Of a DNA stretch of 64,000 nt, positions 1-12,580 are shown piece by piece. The number at the start of each line of letters is the position of its first letter. Positions within the stretch are counted from its first letter, which is position 1. Origin of the DNA: Botrytis cinerea B05.10 (Eukaryota; Ascomycota; Leotiomycetes; Helotiales; Sclerotiniaceae). Below the pieces are notes generated by a model. It did not search any database and was not told the DNA's origin. It worked only from the letters and a program-made list of their open reading frames with translations. Made by a program: the position numbers and the translations under genes. Location of the stretch: contig NC_037316.1 of assembly GCF_000143535.2 (NCBI RefSeq), positions 806,001-870,000 of the forward strand. Reading direction: 5' to 3'.

Positions 1-1166
1 ATCTGAAGACTTTAAGAGGGCACCACAACTCTGCTCTGGCGCATATCGACGGCGGAGTGAAGATATTTTCAGAGCTACAGGTCTCCGGACACTCAGCTCC
101 TATTTCACATGATCTGCCTGAAGATCATATTCCCGTCTCAATATTCCGTATGTTATTCGGCAGATTAGATACACAAGCCTCGGTTTTAACTTCGAGGGCA
201 CGCATAATTGATGGCGAATCTGGGTCTTCACCAAACTCTATTCCAGACAGATTTTTGAATATTGAACAAGCGCGCGAGGCAATGGAATCAATTTGGACAT
301 ATAGCGCAAGGAATCTTCTATCTTGTTCCATGTATAATGGCGTTCCCCTTCCTCTCCCTACCAGCCAGGAAACCAAATTTCAATTGTTGGCTCATCTCGA
401 GAATTGGAACCGAGCGTTTGAGTCATTTTCATGCATGTCAACCGAAAGAGGTAATGTTGAGATAGTCAGCCCAATGGAAATGAGGGCAAGAGACCTTCTC
501 CGCCTACACAAAACCATGACTCAAATATTGGTCACGACATCCACAACACATTCTGCGAGGTTTAACGAATCGAGTGAGCTACTTTGGGACGATTTTCAGT
601 TGGAATTCGAGGCGATGGTAAATTGGGCATCCGAGATCATCCGTACGCCATCAGATATCCAGATAGGAGGTCGTAAAGCCGCAAGTTTCACACTAGACAG
701 CGAAATACTACAGCCCTTGTTCTTGATAGCCACGAAATGTCGACATAGACGCATAAGAAACAAAGCTATCCTGTTACTAAACCAGGCTGATAGGCAGGAA
801 GGTCTATGGAACAGTCTGTTAACTGCAAAAGTGGCCGAGAGGATCCGAGAGATTGAAGAGAGTGGATTGGGCGAGATGGTAGCAATAGTTCCAGAATCAA
901 ATCGCCTACGAAATATCGATATGAAGTTTGAATTTGAAGGTTATAATGGAAGAAGAGCTTGGCTTGGATATAGGACTTTCTCTGCGTACGAGAGCGGAGA
1001 ATGGATCCAAATTCATGAACGCAACACCCCGTCTGAGACGTTCAAAACACCGAGTGGGTCGGGAGATTCGTCTTTTCAGGTTCATGATATTCAAAGAATT
1101 GAAAGAAGCAGGGAACACTCCTTCGAATCAGCATGGAGAGTCAGTATCAAATCAGAATCGTTTTAA
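1..1166 (+). CDS. Fungal Zn2Cys6-type transcription factor, C-terminal part (5' end outside window)
   Basis: The reading frame is open from base 3 and has no ATG before the first clearly coding residues, so the gene starts upstream of the window. The visible part is about 388 residues. It opens with LRGHHNSALAHIDGG, the segment that in fungal-specific transcription factors follows the DNA-binding domain and linker and begins the helical regulatory domain. Later stretches (LLRLHKTMTQILV, LFLIATKCRHRRIRNKAILLL) are also typical of that helical domain. The Zn2Cys6 cluster itself would lie in the missing 5' part and is not seen. No intron is evident in this portion and the stop is TAA. Family assignment rests on pattern recognition only; target genes cannot be inferred. 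The closest alternative is a homologue that has lost its zinc cluster. Confidence 0.75.
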   Translation, partial: LKTLRGHHNSALAHIDGGVKIFSELQVSGHSAPISHDLPEDHIPVSIFRMLFGRLDTQASVLTSRARIIDGESGSSPNSIPDRFLNIEQAREAMESIWTYSARNLLSCSMYNGVPLPLPTSQETKFQLLAHLENWNRAFESFSCMSTERGNVEIVSPMEMRARDLLRLHKTMTQILVTTSTTHSARFNESSELLWDDFQLEFEAMVNWASEIIRTPSDIQIGGRKAASFTLDSEILQPLFLIATKCRHRRIRNKAILLLNQADRQEGLWNSLLTAKVAERIREIEESGLGEMVAIVPESNRLRNIDMKFEFEGYNGRRAWLGYRTFSAYESGEWIQIHERNTPSETFKTPSGSGDSSFQVHDIQRIERSREHSFESAWRVSIKSESF

Positions 1167-4113
1167 ATCTGGCGCAGAATTGGAGCTGGTAATATCTCAA
1201 TATCGATCGTGTTCATACGGCAGGAATGGATATTCGAATAGAATAATGAACTAGACAATGTATCCAGAAAATGCATACAAGAAATCACCACTTCCAATGT
1301 ATATCCATTGACCTCAGAAAGGTGGAACTATGTGAAGACAAGACCAAGTCAATCCAGCATATCCTAACATACTCAGTATGAAGGTACCAGAAACTAGATC
1401 TCCAAGTTGCTTTAACAATGGGGTGGCTTGCATCCAAATTCCACACCAGAACCCACCCCCGCACTGAGAGTTATTGGCAGACGTGGTGGATCCGAATCAC
1501 GGTGACATTCAAATGCAGGGCCGCAAAGGAGTGTGATGGCTTACAGATTGATCGATGCCTATTTACTGTGTATGGTTTCATCGAAGCAATCATTTACCTT
1601 GCAAATATGAGCTATCAGTAAACGCTAATTACAGACGTCTCAATCAATGCTACTCTGACAAGCAAGGGGGCACGTACGTACGTATATGTAACAAGGGTGG
1701 ACAATAAGCCGCATAATTGCTGCTCGCAAGAAGTTTCAATATATCATTATAGGGCCATCGGATACAGATATTACTGCTCGATTCTTCGAACACCATCAGA
1801 ATGCCGTCATTGTTCTAGACCACTCAGTTTCTTTTGATTTTGCCCAGCAGATGAGGTGGTGTCTCCGAATCTGAGTGGATATTGGAATGTGAGATTCTGG
1901 AGACTGTTCCAATCCGATATTCAAGATTGTTGGACTCGGTTGACAATTGATGAATGATAACGACAATGGCCCGGGTAGTGTACCGACGTCAAGAGACATC
2001 AAGCATCACAGTCGGATTATCGCTACGCGTCACGTGGTGATATTATGTAACCTAATCACCTCTCTTATTATACATTATCCTCTACTGTTTTCCAGCATTC
2101 CTTTCCTGTATGCTTCGCTTCATAATTCAATTTCACCGAAAGTTTCAACTCTCTGAACTACATGATCTTGATGATCCAAGCATCCGAATTATTGGTTATG
2201 CAAACAGAATGGTGTTGATTCTAGATTTGGATCATTTTTGAAAGTGCTTCACGAATAGTTCGTGCCTTGAAGAAGTTTGGGAGCTGTTTTTGTCAACCAC
2301 AATGTCATTTCAGAGATTGCTCAGCCTCAACTATCCGACTTCCAAGCATTTGTATTGAACTTCGAAATCTTGTATCTAACTCCCATCTGTCACATGATAG
2401 ATACCTCTGCATATCGGGGTTGCTATTTTCTTGACTCGCATGTCCATTCATAACCTACGCAACGGCTTTCAAGCACGAGATACTTTGAGAATGCTTGCTG
2501 TATGCCTCAAATTGATTCTTGGCTATCGAATCCTGGTGTCTTAAATACCCAAATGAATAAAGCAGCATGGCTATGCAGCGATTCCCATACTCTGGAACTT
2601 CTGTTGGGTTTCTAGAAACTGGATTTTGCAGCACTGGAGAAATTGGACTTTCGGGACCATCATACTTCTCGGTTTCATCTATCGCAAACACTACAGCATA
2701 TCACCTATCCTATACAGAGACAGTCTATTCATAGACTAAGAAAGAACGTACAGAAACACGCAACCTCTCCTATCATACATCACACAGCTTATACCTTCGA
2801 AATCACCGACACTGAAGAATCTACAGCACATGGTATATTGAACGCAGGGTTTAAGAACTCGTACTGACATGCCGACCATAGTCATAAAGCACCTATATAT
2901 TGAAGATATCGACGTCAAGACCATGTCAAAGCCATTTCAACCCTGATACTGTCTTCTTGGGATACGTGATTGCTCAGCACTCGCTGTTACGTTACGGTGC
3001 TGGTTAAAAACAATCGACCACCCGAGACCGGGCGGTGGACCACCAACAACCAGAAAGCGACCCAACAGGATCGCAGAGCTTTGAAACCAAAAACATGAGG
3101 GAGCCCAACTTCGCTTTGTGTCTAGTGACTTCGAATGTTGGAAACTCAACACCGATGTTCAGATATGTTGATCTGAATATTGAGCCACCAGAATTATAGT
3201 TCAGAGCACAGTTGATCGGGCAGTTTGGTTTAACCTACATACCATCGGACTTGGCAACGCTTGAATTATCTCATATGTTATGTTACATCCGATGGGTTGT
3301 TAGTCGAATGTCCCAATAAGTTATCTAGAAACTCATTACGAGCAGGAATATCGATAACATACCAACTTGTATGATGCTTACTGGCCTACGTTAGCCCACC
3401 ATCCAACCAATAACTTTCGTATCGCTTTTGAAACGTCATTTTGAATCCTTCTCATTCCAACATTATTTATTTCTTTGTTGCCCATCTAACATTGGTAAAC
3501 TACACACATCTCTAATCTAGTTAGAGGGAATAGTTATCTGAAAGAAATCACGCCTCACAAACAAAGACGGCTCAACAGCAAATGGGAAACCTGACCAAAT
3601 GGTTGAAAATGAGGGGATTTTGAAAAGCGTATCTTCAATTGCTCATCTATAGAGGTTCTCATTTCTCTTTCAATTGCTTGTTTTTCCTCTAGTTTCCTGT
3701 CATTCTATCTCACCTTTTTGATTAGCAAATAAGGATTACCATTTGAATTGATTGGCCTTTTTGAATCTTGCTATTGACATTGTGGTCGGAGCCTCAGGGT
3801 ATTCTAACACGGCTCTCGTTTCGAAGAATTGCTGCTACGGTGACGGAATGTGTGACTGAAGACCTGGAAAGTTTCCCGAGAAGAACACCGAAGTTATACT
3901 TGGAACCCTTAGAGCTTCACCATCGACCCCGCTGGCGTTGAATGAGTTTCTCCAGTACGCAGGAACGAATACATTGTTGAAATAGCTTCCCAGTAACGAA
4001 CAAAGAAATATTCGGTCGGACATCAATATCCATTCTATCTCGTTTCTCCACAGGTCCGCGCATCAATAATTCATCATTGATCGACAACTTCAACGAGGAT
4101 ATCATAATAAGGT
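1167..4113. other. Intergenic, no gene seen
   Basis: Only short open frames without gene-like composition occur here. It contains an ACGT run near 1671-1684, a CACGTG hexamer at 2031-2036, and a pyrimidine-rich stretch at about 3655-3720 that resembles a fungal 5' leader for the gene starting at 4114. Confidence 0.6.
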
Positions 4114-5531
4114 ATGATGGATCGCCGACCACCATATATAACTGTACCCAGCTATCCCTCTCTTCTCAAACATGGAACATCCCACCCCTCGCCTCTTTCC
4201 CCCCTAACTCCACCTCGACGACTCCATCAACGCAGCCTGCTACCCAGCCCACCCATCTCGCCACATCTTCACAAACCCTCACCTCCAATACCTTACCCAT
4301 GGATTTGGCGCTGTCACATATGTCACTCCGTTTATCGTCTTGGAGTCACCCGTCGCTGCCGTAAGATTTACTCATTTCCCCTCATGCACTTCACCTACTA
4401 ATCGTGTACTCTATAGTCGAAGATGGCCATTACTTCTGTTCCATGCCCACTCCACCCCCATCCCCACAGACTGCCTCTCCCGTATCCCCATCTCCCTCCA
4501 CTAGCTCCCTTTCTTCCCTGATTCCCCCCAAAAGGAAAAAGAAGCGCCGTCGCCAACCCCGTGGCTGCCGCGCCGAATTTGACTACACAGGCTGGGAACA
4601 TTACAACCACTGGCGACGGGACATCTCTCTCCTGAAAACCGAATCTCGTTCCCTGCACAACCCACACTTCATCCCTCCATTAAAGATAGGCAAAGATTGT
4701 TACCGCGACTGCGATTTCCCCTCGGAATGTCAAACCCTACACTTACGACCGGCAGTAACCCCCAAAACGCGACAAAAAAGCGAGCCGGAGTTAATTTTCC
4801 CCATTTCTCCCATCAGTGCCGAGGAACGTCAACGCATAGATGATGAACGAGAAGATCAACAGTTGATATTTGATATAGCAGCTACTACACCCCCAGCTAC
4901 TCGTGCTCATGGCGAATTCCACAATTCCGCAAATCTCATGCCCGATATCTTGTCTCCCGATTTAAGTATGCTCGTTGAGCGCGAACGACGCAAGAGTTTG
5001 GAAGCGGAGAAACGCGGATTAGAGCACGAGGCACAATTTATTGTCAGTCCTCTAACAAGCCATACCGCCTTTGGGGATATAAATTATAGCGGTAGTGGAT
5101 CTACGAGTCCGAAAGGAAAAGAGCGTGAAAATGAAAGACAGGAAGCGAAAGATGGTTTGGGAGTCTCGTATCCTCCTGAGCTAGATGATCTAGCAGGAGA
5201 AGAAGAAACAGAAGAGAATGAACAGGGATATGTGAGAGAATTCATACGGGTGAAGAAACGGAAAAGTATTGCGAAGATTGAACAGCTCACGGGATTGAGG
5301 TTATCAGAAGTACAGTATGGAAAAATGGTAGGAGAGGTGGTGGATGGAGATTCGGAGGGATCGATGGTGGGAGAGGGAGAGGGAAGCATAAGTCGGCGAG
5401 CTAGTGTAGAGATTGAAAGTCCACCCAGCAGTCCGTTGAAGATTTTTTATACAGTAGAGGATAGTGATGATGAGGATGATCTTGATGAGGTCACCCCTTG
5501 GGATGAACATAGGAGGAAGCATATTCGATAA
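4114..5531 (+). CDS. Conserved fungal Cys/His-motif protein (putative zinc-binding)
   Basis: Two exons, 4114-4360 and 4417-5531, join in phase across a 56-bp intron (GTAAGA donor, TACTAAT branch, TATAG acceptor), giving 453 residues. The junction falls inside the motif WRCHICHSVYRLGVTRRC / LEDGHYFC, and the continuity of that motif supports the splice. Cysteines at 67, 70, 82 and 90, a fifth at 133, and a following EFDYTGWEHYNHWRR block form a putative metal-binding module that I recognise from uncharacterised ascomycete proteins. A basic run (KRKKKRRRQPRG) between the two halves could be a nuclear signal. The rest is Ser/Pro- and acid-rich, and the C-terminus ends in an Asp/Glu cluster. The start could equally be the second Met at 4117. 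Function is unknown. Confidence 0.75.
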
Positions 5532-5995
5532 TGGTCCACATTTGTTTAATTCGAGTAACTTTGTGGACCTGCAACTGGGAGGTCCTTTGAGAATGTGTAT
5601 GTTGCGAATTGCCAGAATGTATAACATCTAGCATTGGGTTGGTATCCAGAGTACCGCATAATTATTTTTAACATCACATTTACTGTTGTAAAGTTGAAGT
5701 AATATCCGATCTCATTCAAAATCGATAATAGTACATCGGCCTGAAGTGATTCCACAACAATCCAGAGAGAAGTCGTACCGAATTGTGCCTCATTCATGGA
5801 TCAACGCATGTAGCCCTTTATAATCCTATCTCGTAGTCCGATCCATGATAAGTAATCAATTCCATTATGAAACCAAGCAAAAAGTAGATATCCCCAAGAC
5901 ACCATCAAACTCTGAACCCTTAGAAAGAGAAGAAGGAAATAGCGCAAAAAAAAAGGAGTGCGTAAATATATCGTAGACGTGTTTGTTTGCGATAA
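5532..5995. other. Intergenic between convergent genes
   Basis: This stretch holds the 3' flanks of the 4114-5531 gene and of the H2A.Z gene. A run of nine A at about 5946 is the only notable feature. Confidence 0.6.
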
Positions 5996-6885
5996 TCATG
6001 CGGACTCGATAGTCTTCTTCTTCTTCTGTTCTACCTTCAAAAGTAAAGCGCGGTTTATGTGTGGTAGCACACCTCCGAAGGCGATAGTTGCGCGAATGAG
6101 GGTATCGAGTTCTTCGTCACCGCGAATGGCAAGTTGTAGATGGCGGGGTGTGATGCGCTTGACTTTGAGATCCTTGGCAGCGTTCTAAATTGATCAGTGG
6201 ATGCTTTTTTACGCAGTTGTTGGATATGGATGAAGCTTACTCCTGCGAGCTCAAGTACCTCAGCAGTTAGGTATTCTAGGACCGCTGTAACATAGACTGC
6301 AGCCTTTGCTCCCACGCGCATCTTATTTTGGGTGTTGTTCTTCAAGAAACGCTTGACACGACCGCAAGGAAACTATATCCCAAGCTTGTCAGCATATTAC
6401 AAGTTTAACAATTAATGCGCAATTCAGAACAAAGAGAGAAGTATTTCGAAATCGAGGTTTTCCAAGGATGAGAAAATTTATCTCGCGTATGCGTATGCAT
6501 GTCTTGTTGATATTCGGTGCGCGTCGAAAAGACCTCCTCGACGGAGCTTTGAAAAGACAGTTGGGTCATGGATAGGAATCCGTAGTCATCGAGATTGATG
6601 TGCATCGCGACTGTTGGTAAATGTTCCAAGGGATTGTTCGCAGATCGAAAGTTGACGCGACTTGGTGGGGTGTAGCTATTGTAAAAATCGTAGTTTCCGT
6701 CTCTCTCCGGATCGAAGCACAACATTTCACAGTGGGAACGAAAAAATAAATTGCAAAGTTTGCGCAATACTAACCTGAAGACCGGCTTTGCTTGAATGAC
6801 TCTGTTGCTTCTTGTTTCCATCTGCGCCAACCTTGCCTCCAGCAGATGACTTTCCACCAGAAGATTTTCCTTTTCCGCCGGCCAT
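5996..6885 (-). CDS. HTZ1: Histone H2A variant H2A.Z
   Basis: Three exons (6885-6775, 6372-6241, 6184-5996) encode 143 residues, the expected size for H2A.Z. The Gly/Lys-rich N-tail ([12 protein letters not shown]) is followed by [15 protein letters not shown], then the histone fold ([52 protein letters not shown]). The [14 protein letters not shown] region and the C-terminal tail [13 protein letters not shown] match the variant rather than canonical H2A, which would end in SQEL or similar. H2A.Z replaces H2A in nucleosomes flanking promoters and is deposited by SWR1-type remodellers. Both introns are phase 0. The first is unusually long for this window (402 bp) and lies exactly between the tail and the fold; the second is 56 bp. 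FPCG has Cys where Val is common, a conservative oddity. Confidence 0.95.
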
Positions 6886-8411
6886 TGTAAAATATTGAGA
6901 ATAAACCTAAATATTAAGGTGGAGGTTGATGTATGAGATGTAAGTTTTGATGTTTTTTGAATTATGAGTCTCTATGTTGATGTTTGACAGGAAGAAGGCG
7001 CGTTGATTTGAGAAGTGACAGTAATAAGATATAAGGTATGTAGCCGTTCTTTGCTCGATTGGAATCCTTGATGATGACTGGTAGCCGAAGCGAGGCTTGT
7101 GTGAATCTGGAAAGATGAGAGTTCCAAGAGGAGAGAAGAAGTGGAAAAGCGACAGCAATACTTGGCTGAGTAGCTTTTGAACTTACTAGAAGGATAGAGC
7201 ATGCGATAGTTATCATATGTAGATGTATACATGATAGATGGAGATGGTGGTGAAAGAGATATATGGAGATTATGTAGGAACTCTCACTACCACGAGGAAC
7301 CATGATTTCGCCATACGGTGGCTACTTTCATGGCAGCCCCACGTTAACGATGAGAGACTTACCTGTGGAGCCGTAAGATGCAGACGAAATAGACGCAGAG
7401 ATCAAGGAGAGTTGTTAAGTATTCATAAAGCTGCCATGGTTTGATGTTTGTCGTTGATTCAACAACGATCTGGAGGGGGAATCTATGAACCTGAGGATTG
7501 GATCACGTGCCAATTGACGCACGGATCATTTTGGGGATTTGACCTGGGGATTAATCCGATGACATCCTTAATTATTACTCGCATATTCTTGGCCTGTACG
7601 TGCTGGCCTTGACAAATTGTGCCACTTTTATCATAACTGCACTCACATTGTCCCTCACGGTTGAATTGTCTGATAATCATTTTCCACATTGCCATGTACA
7701 GCTTTGAGCTTGTATTGTATCTAGTATGCATACAACATGTAGAACAAGCATCATCTGTACGTCATCCTGTGCAATACAATGAACACTGCAATCTACATAG
7801 CTTGTCTAAGCAAGAAATCTGACATGTACGCACTTTGTCATTGAACTGTTATTACAGCTGCTCTTATGTGCATTCAGTTCTTGCTTTCGCCCCCTGGTGT
7901 GGGTATCTGAAAAATTCCATCATGAACGATTTTGAAGCCGGTTCTTCCCACGTCCAGAGATTATTGATCAGGACAGAGCCCACGAAAAGATACAGAGAAG
8001 ATGGTAGTAGAAGGTCATCGGCATGGTGGCTCTGTTATATCAACACACTATTCGCTGGACAAACGAGTGTTTTCCAAAGCATTTAAAGTCCAGCTTAGCC
8101 CTGTTCGGGATAGAACATCTCACTGTCTGGCCACAGTTGGTGATTTCAACGTTTGAGTTGCTTCGAATGGTCGATTTACTGATTCTTTGAGCTTGCGTCA
8201 AATATTCACAAGCTTTCACATCAAAAAAGTTTTAAATTATACTAGGCTCCATGTCTACAGACCTAAAGGATACACAATGGAACTATAGTAGTGTCTGGTT
8301 ACAATAGCAACAAATTAAGGGTTGCAATATATTATGATTATCGAATACTATTGATTCGGTACAGTCAGGTCCAATCATTTCCAGGTTCGTTCTTGATATG
8401 TTCCCACCACC
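6886..8411. other. Intergenic, upstream of H2A.Z
   Basis: No coding region is supported. The part nearest 6886 is the H2A.Z promoter and leader. A CACGTG hexamer lies at 7504-7509. The part nearest 8411 is the 3' flank of the next gene. Confidence 0.6.
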
Positions 8412-9557
8412 CTACCCCTCCATAGTACACACCTCGCTACCCCTCGGACATTCTACTTCTCCGCACCTCTTACATCTAATTATCAACCACATTTTTGTCC
8501 CAGGACAGAATCCATGTACACACGGCGTACAAATATTAAACATCCCTTCCTTCCTAGTCACCGTATCTCCCTCCTCAACAACCTGTTCAAACACAATTCC
8601 TGAGCATTTGACACACCTTTCTCTTCCACATTCCTTACAAGCTTGTGTCCATCCAAAAGCTCCATCCCATTCATAAGCAATTTCGCTTCCTAATTTCTCT
8701 TTCACTAGTCTGTTTTCTTTCATTAAGCCTAATTCAATATCCTCTGCCGTCCATGAGAGTAGAGATAAGCTACTTGGTCGATAATGCTGACTGTCGCTTC
8801 TTTGACAATTGTCCGGTATGTCTCGAGCCCAACTCACGCTTTTCGATCTCTCTACCTTCATACCTAGCTTTCCATTCAACCAACTGGAGCTTCTCGGTCC
8901 AACCGGCTCAGGGTATTCATACAAAGGCCGTAGCGTTTTTCCCGGTGGCGGTGGACTGCCCGAAAAAAGCGAATTTGACCGTTTCGAGCTTCCAGTGATA
9001 GTAAGGGATCTGCGAAAAGGATGTAGGGACGACGAGGAAACAGGCGGGGATAAAGATTTCTCGTCTCCTTTCAAACTCGCGAGTCGTAGATTTGGATTCG
9101 AAATGGATCGAGATCGAGATTGTGATCGGATATTTTTAGATCGCGTAGTGGATGAGGACAAGCTTGAACGTGTGCGATAAAATGAATATGGGGAGGAAAA
9201 ACAACAATTTTGATCGCCGCAGTGAATGCTACGATATGTATCTTCCTCTTCATTCTGAGGAAGCTGGGCTTTGGCTTTGGCACTTGCCCGACGGGCTTTG
9301 GCAATAGAGCGGGAGTTGAATGTTGAAAGGAGTTTATTGACTGATTTGTAGGTCTCATATTCGCCTGGGTGGATTTGAGGAATACGAGGGGCTGGTGTGC
9401 TGGTTGAGGAGGCAGATGAACTATTCGATGATATGGGAGCGCGGGCTAGGAAAGTGCGTAAAGGACTTAGAGATGCGAGATTCAGGAGGGAGTGGAAGGA
9501 TAAGGTGCTATTTTGATTAAGTAGGGATTCGTTTGGGAATTTAGGAGGCTGTTGCAT
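8412..9557 (-). CDS. Hypothetical protein with Cys-rich C-terminal module
   Basis: A single uninterrupted ATG-started frame of 381 residues. The first 300 residues are Ser/Pro/Arg-rich and look disordered, with an RSKNIRSQSRSRSISN tract. A short aromatic segment (SLLSWTAEDIELGLMKENRL) leads into the last 75 residues, which carry paired cysteines: CKECGRERCVKC, then CTPCVHGFCPG, then CKRCGEVEC and a final C. This spacing suggests a compact zinc-binding fold of the treble-clef or RING-like kind, but the spacing does not fit a classical RING, LIM or PHD finger. The family is not recognised and no localisation signal is evident. The start is the first ATG after an upstream stop. Confidence 0.72.
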   Translation of the reverse strand: MQQPPKFPNESLLNQNSTLSFHSLLNLASLSPLRTFLARAPISSNSSSASSTSTPAPRIPQIHPGEYETYKSVNKLLSTFNSRSIAKARRASAKAKAQLPQNEEEDTYRSIHCGDQNCCFSSPYSFYRTRSSLSSSTTRSKNIRSQSRSRSISNPNLRLASLKGDEKSLSPPVSSSSLHPFRRSLTITGSSKRSNSLFSGSPPPPGKTLRPLYEYPEPVGPRSSSWLNGKLGMKVERSKSVSWARDIPDNCQRSDSQHYRPSSLSLLSWTAEDIELGLMKENRLVKEKLGSEIAYEWDGAFGWTQACKECGRERCVKCSGIVFEQVVEEGDTVTRKEGMFNICTPCVHGFCPGTKMWLIIRCKRCGEVECPRGSEVCTMEG

Positions 9558-10173
9558 GGTGAAAAGAATGAGCGCTGTTCATGCGTACTGAGAAATTACA
9601 CGCTGCTATTGAAAAACGAAGAGCAGAAAGCGACTTGTATTGCAAAATCTGTACGGTACTAGAAGAAGGGATAGACTCGGTGTGGTAAAAATCTATCCAG
9701 GAGCTTCGATGGCTTACTTTGTATGGTTGTAGATGGAAAAATTCAGTTCCGCTTTGTATCAAAGTGACTAACACAATAGATTAACTGATGGACTATGATA
9801 AATCACTCTTGTATATTCACATCATGTGAATCATAGGAGTGGCATCTTAGTCACTCGGATTGTTAAAGCATTCAACACATGTAGAATGGAGGTGACATGA
9901 AAATGCTAGTCATGTGATGATTCGAAAGACTCAACCTTCGTACGGTCAACAATAGAATAATAAATAGAATGAAATTTGACTTTATAATCTCAAGCATGAG
10001 CCACAGCAGGTGCCTCAGTCATATTTCATAAGTGAATGAATATGTGAAGACTTCTTACTAGAAATAGATCTATACCTATCATATATAATTACTTCCAAGT
10101 GAAGTTTGTCAGATTTGCGATGACACCTTTGGTCGAAATCTCGATGGAGTATCCGTAAAGTTTTTAGCCTCGT
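9558..10173. other. Intergenic between two minus-strand genes
   Basis: AT-rich spacer with the promoter of the 8412-9557 gene on its left side and the 3' flank of the P450 gene on its right. No further gene is seen. Confidence 0.6.
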
Positions 10174-11961
10174 TTATTGATGTGATCTTTTCGCAAATCG
10201 AACGAAAAGATCGGATTGTATATATGCCCCAGCACTAAATGATTTCCATGGATTGGTTGGATTTACCAAGGATATATCAAATCTTCTAAATAACTTTTTG
10301 GTGTCAGTTTGTTAAATTCCCTACTGGCAATGAAACTTACTTCCACAAGAACCTTTCCCATCTCCATCATGGCTATATTCTTCCCGGAACAAGACCATTT
10401 CCCAGATCCAAATGCTAAATCGACTGCGAGATTCATTTTTCTTAACTTATTGTTGTCGTCACCTTCGAGCCACCTTTCTGGTCTGAAAATATGTGCATCT
10501 GGTCCAAACGTGGCTTTCGAATGCGTAATAGTAATCAGACTGAGTGAAACGTCGGTTCCACCTGGGACAACAAAACCATTAATAATATCGCCGCCTTCAG
10601 GTACCGTTTTTGGTAGAAGTCCAGCGATTACAGGAAACTTCCGGAGACCTTCCTTGATAATTGCTTGCAAATAGGGAAGGGCTCTTGTTTCAGTATCAGT
10701 TACCGGGGAAGATATTTTGCCATTTTCGACGCCTTCATCGATAGCAGCTTGCAAGGCCGCGTAGCAAGTTGGAGATGCTGCAATGTGAAGTAACATTGCT
10801 CGGATAGCCGTGGCAGTCGTGTCCGTACCAGCAATTCTGTCCCTGTATTAGCTTTCCAAGCCCAAAAAATGAGAAGAGAATAGTTGAAACAAACACTTGA
10901 AGTAATGTCTCAGAATTAGCTTCTTCTTGAGTGAGGCCGTGGGCGACGAAAGAACCAAGCATATCATTCTGGACCTCTTTTGATTCTCCAAATCGCTTCG
11001 CAACAATGTCTTTAGCAACTCTGTTCTTGTTAGCCTTTTCTCCTCATATGGATGTAATATCTATACTGAATCATTTTTCCAAAACCCAATTTATCTTTTT
11101 CTGTTGGCAGGAATGGTTTGAGAACAAAACTTCGTGATAGAGTTAACAACCATGGCAAGACTCCTGCAACCACAGCAGCCGGTAGCAATTGTTCAACAGT
11201 CTTGATGTAATCATACATATCATGATCTTGAGCTAGACATCCGAATGATGTACCAAAAGCCACATCTGTAATTGCATCCAACGCGAAGTATTGAATCTTC
11301 TTGGCAAAGTCAAAAGGTCGGAAATCAGTCGCTGTTGAAAGATATTTTCGCTCAATCAAGTCAATGAATGCATTGAGTTGCCTGTCAATTGATTGCTCAA
11401 GGTTTTCAACTTCTTTGCCCGAATACTAATCAAGGAAATCAATACTACCCCATGACTAGGCTCTTGAAAACGGGCAACCTACACCTGCAGCAGTCTTCAT
11501 TTTCAGGTCAGCATGAATTTTCTCATCTGTAGTCGATAACATGGAATCCCGGTCAGGATTGAAAGCGAAAGACTGATAAAATCTCGATCGACGATATCCT
11601 AACTTTGCAGTACCCATACGTCGAATGACATCAGGGTCGCTACAAATAAGATCATTTGGCCCAATACGTGCCAATGAGCCTAGCAGACCCAATAAGCATG
11701 GTGAATTTCGAGTCAAATCGAGGCAGACTAACCATATGTTTCGGACACATCATTCAATACCTCTGGCATTCTGCCAGATAATACTGATTTTAGCTTCCAC
11801 AAATTTGAGAATGGTGCGAATCTTGGCCCAGGAATATGGCGAAGGCGAGACCATACGAGATATCGATTGACCATGAGTGCTATTGTGAGAAATGGTATTA
11901 TGATCCCGTAAAACGATGTTCGGTCGGGTAAAAACCCAAGATTCAAAATATAGTAAGGCAT
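10174..11961 (-). CDS. Cytochrome P450 monooxygenase (pisatin-demethylase-like)
   Basis: Six exons (11961-11733, 11679-11483, 11425-11067, 11020-10895, 10836-10341, 10293-10174) close in phase to 508 residues, the usual P450 length. The N-terminus has a membrane anchor (FYGIIIPFLTIALMV) and a proline hinge (HIPGPRFAPF). The I-helix is VIAGTDTTATAIR (304-316), the K-helix ExxR is E366-G-L-R369, the PERW-type motif is FRPERW, and the haem loop is FGSGKWSC with proximal Cys453. Lys450 replaces the usual Arg of the FGxGRxxC motif. The block around LARIGPNDLICSDPDVIRRM and the YSGKEVENLEQSIDRQL segment resemble P450s annotated as pisatin demethylase, which O-demethylate plant phytoalexins in the ER membrane. 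The substrate here cannot be read from sequence. It lies just downstream of an MFS exporter on the same strand, consistent with detoxification. Confidence 0.9.
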
Positions 11962-12580
11962 TTTTGCCACGAGGCTTCAACAACGGAGTATTCATTTTTT
12001 TTTTGGAAGAATCGTGAGAATATATAGCCACAACAGAATGTCAGACGCGGTCATCAATAAGGTTAGAATCTCCACCCTCCAAGACTTCCGCTAAATAAGC
12101 AGCATGCACTCTATGCAATGCCCCAACCAGATCGATTCTAACGTGCATAATGCATGAGTTTACCGATATATATGCCTGTCGCCCCTTGGTATAAAGTCGA
12201 ATTGAACACCTGAGCGGGGTAGTAATACATGGTGGTGAAGATAAGAATAGCTCAAAATACCAAGGCAACCTCTTGTTGGTCACGTGATGGGAGTCGGATC
12301 TGTTTGCTTGATCATTCTCTGCTCGCTCACCTCACAATCTGATACATCACATATGAATCCAACAACTGTGATTTGTTTCTAATATATAATGTATAAATTA
12401 AGGTATATAAGTTCTATTCTATTTAAAAATGCAACGCTTCTACCAGGGTATTGATACCAACGACGCCATCAAAATGCAACGATGCGAAATCATCTCATGA
12501 AAATTAATCATAGACAAGTATACTTCATATCAGTCATCCCATCCAACATATCAGTGTATCCATCATCACAATACATTACA
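11962..12580. other. Intergenic, P450 promoter side
   Basis: Contains the upstream region of the P450 gene, with a TCACGTGA-type site (CACGTG at 12281-12286), and the 3' flank of the MFS gene. No gene is seen. Confidence 0.6.

Noticed and set aside
6405..6857. 150-codon minus-strand frame over H2A.Z exon 1 and intron 1
   Set aside because: It is in a different frame from the histone and has no features; the intron borders are clear.
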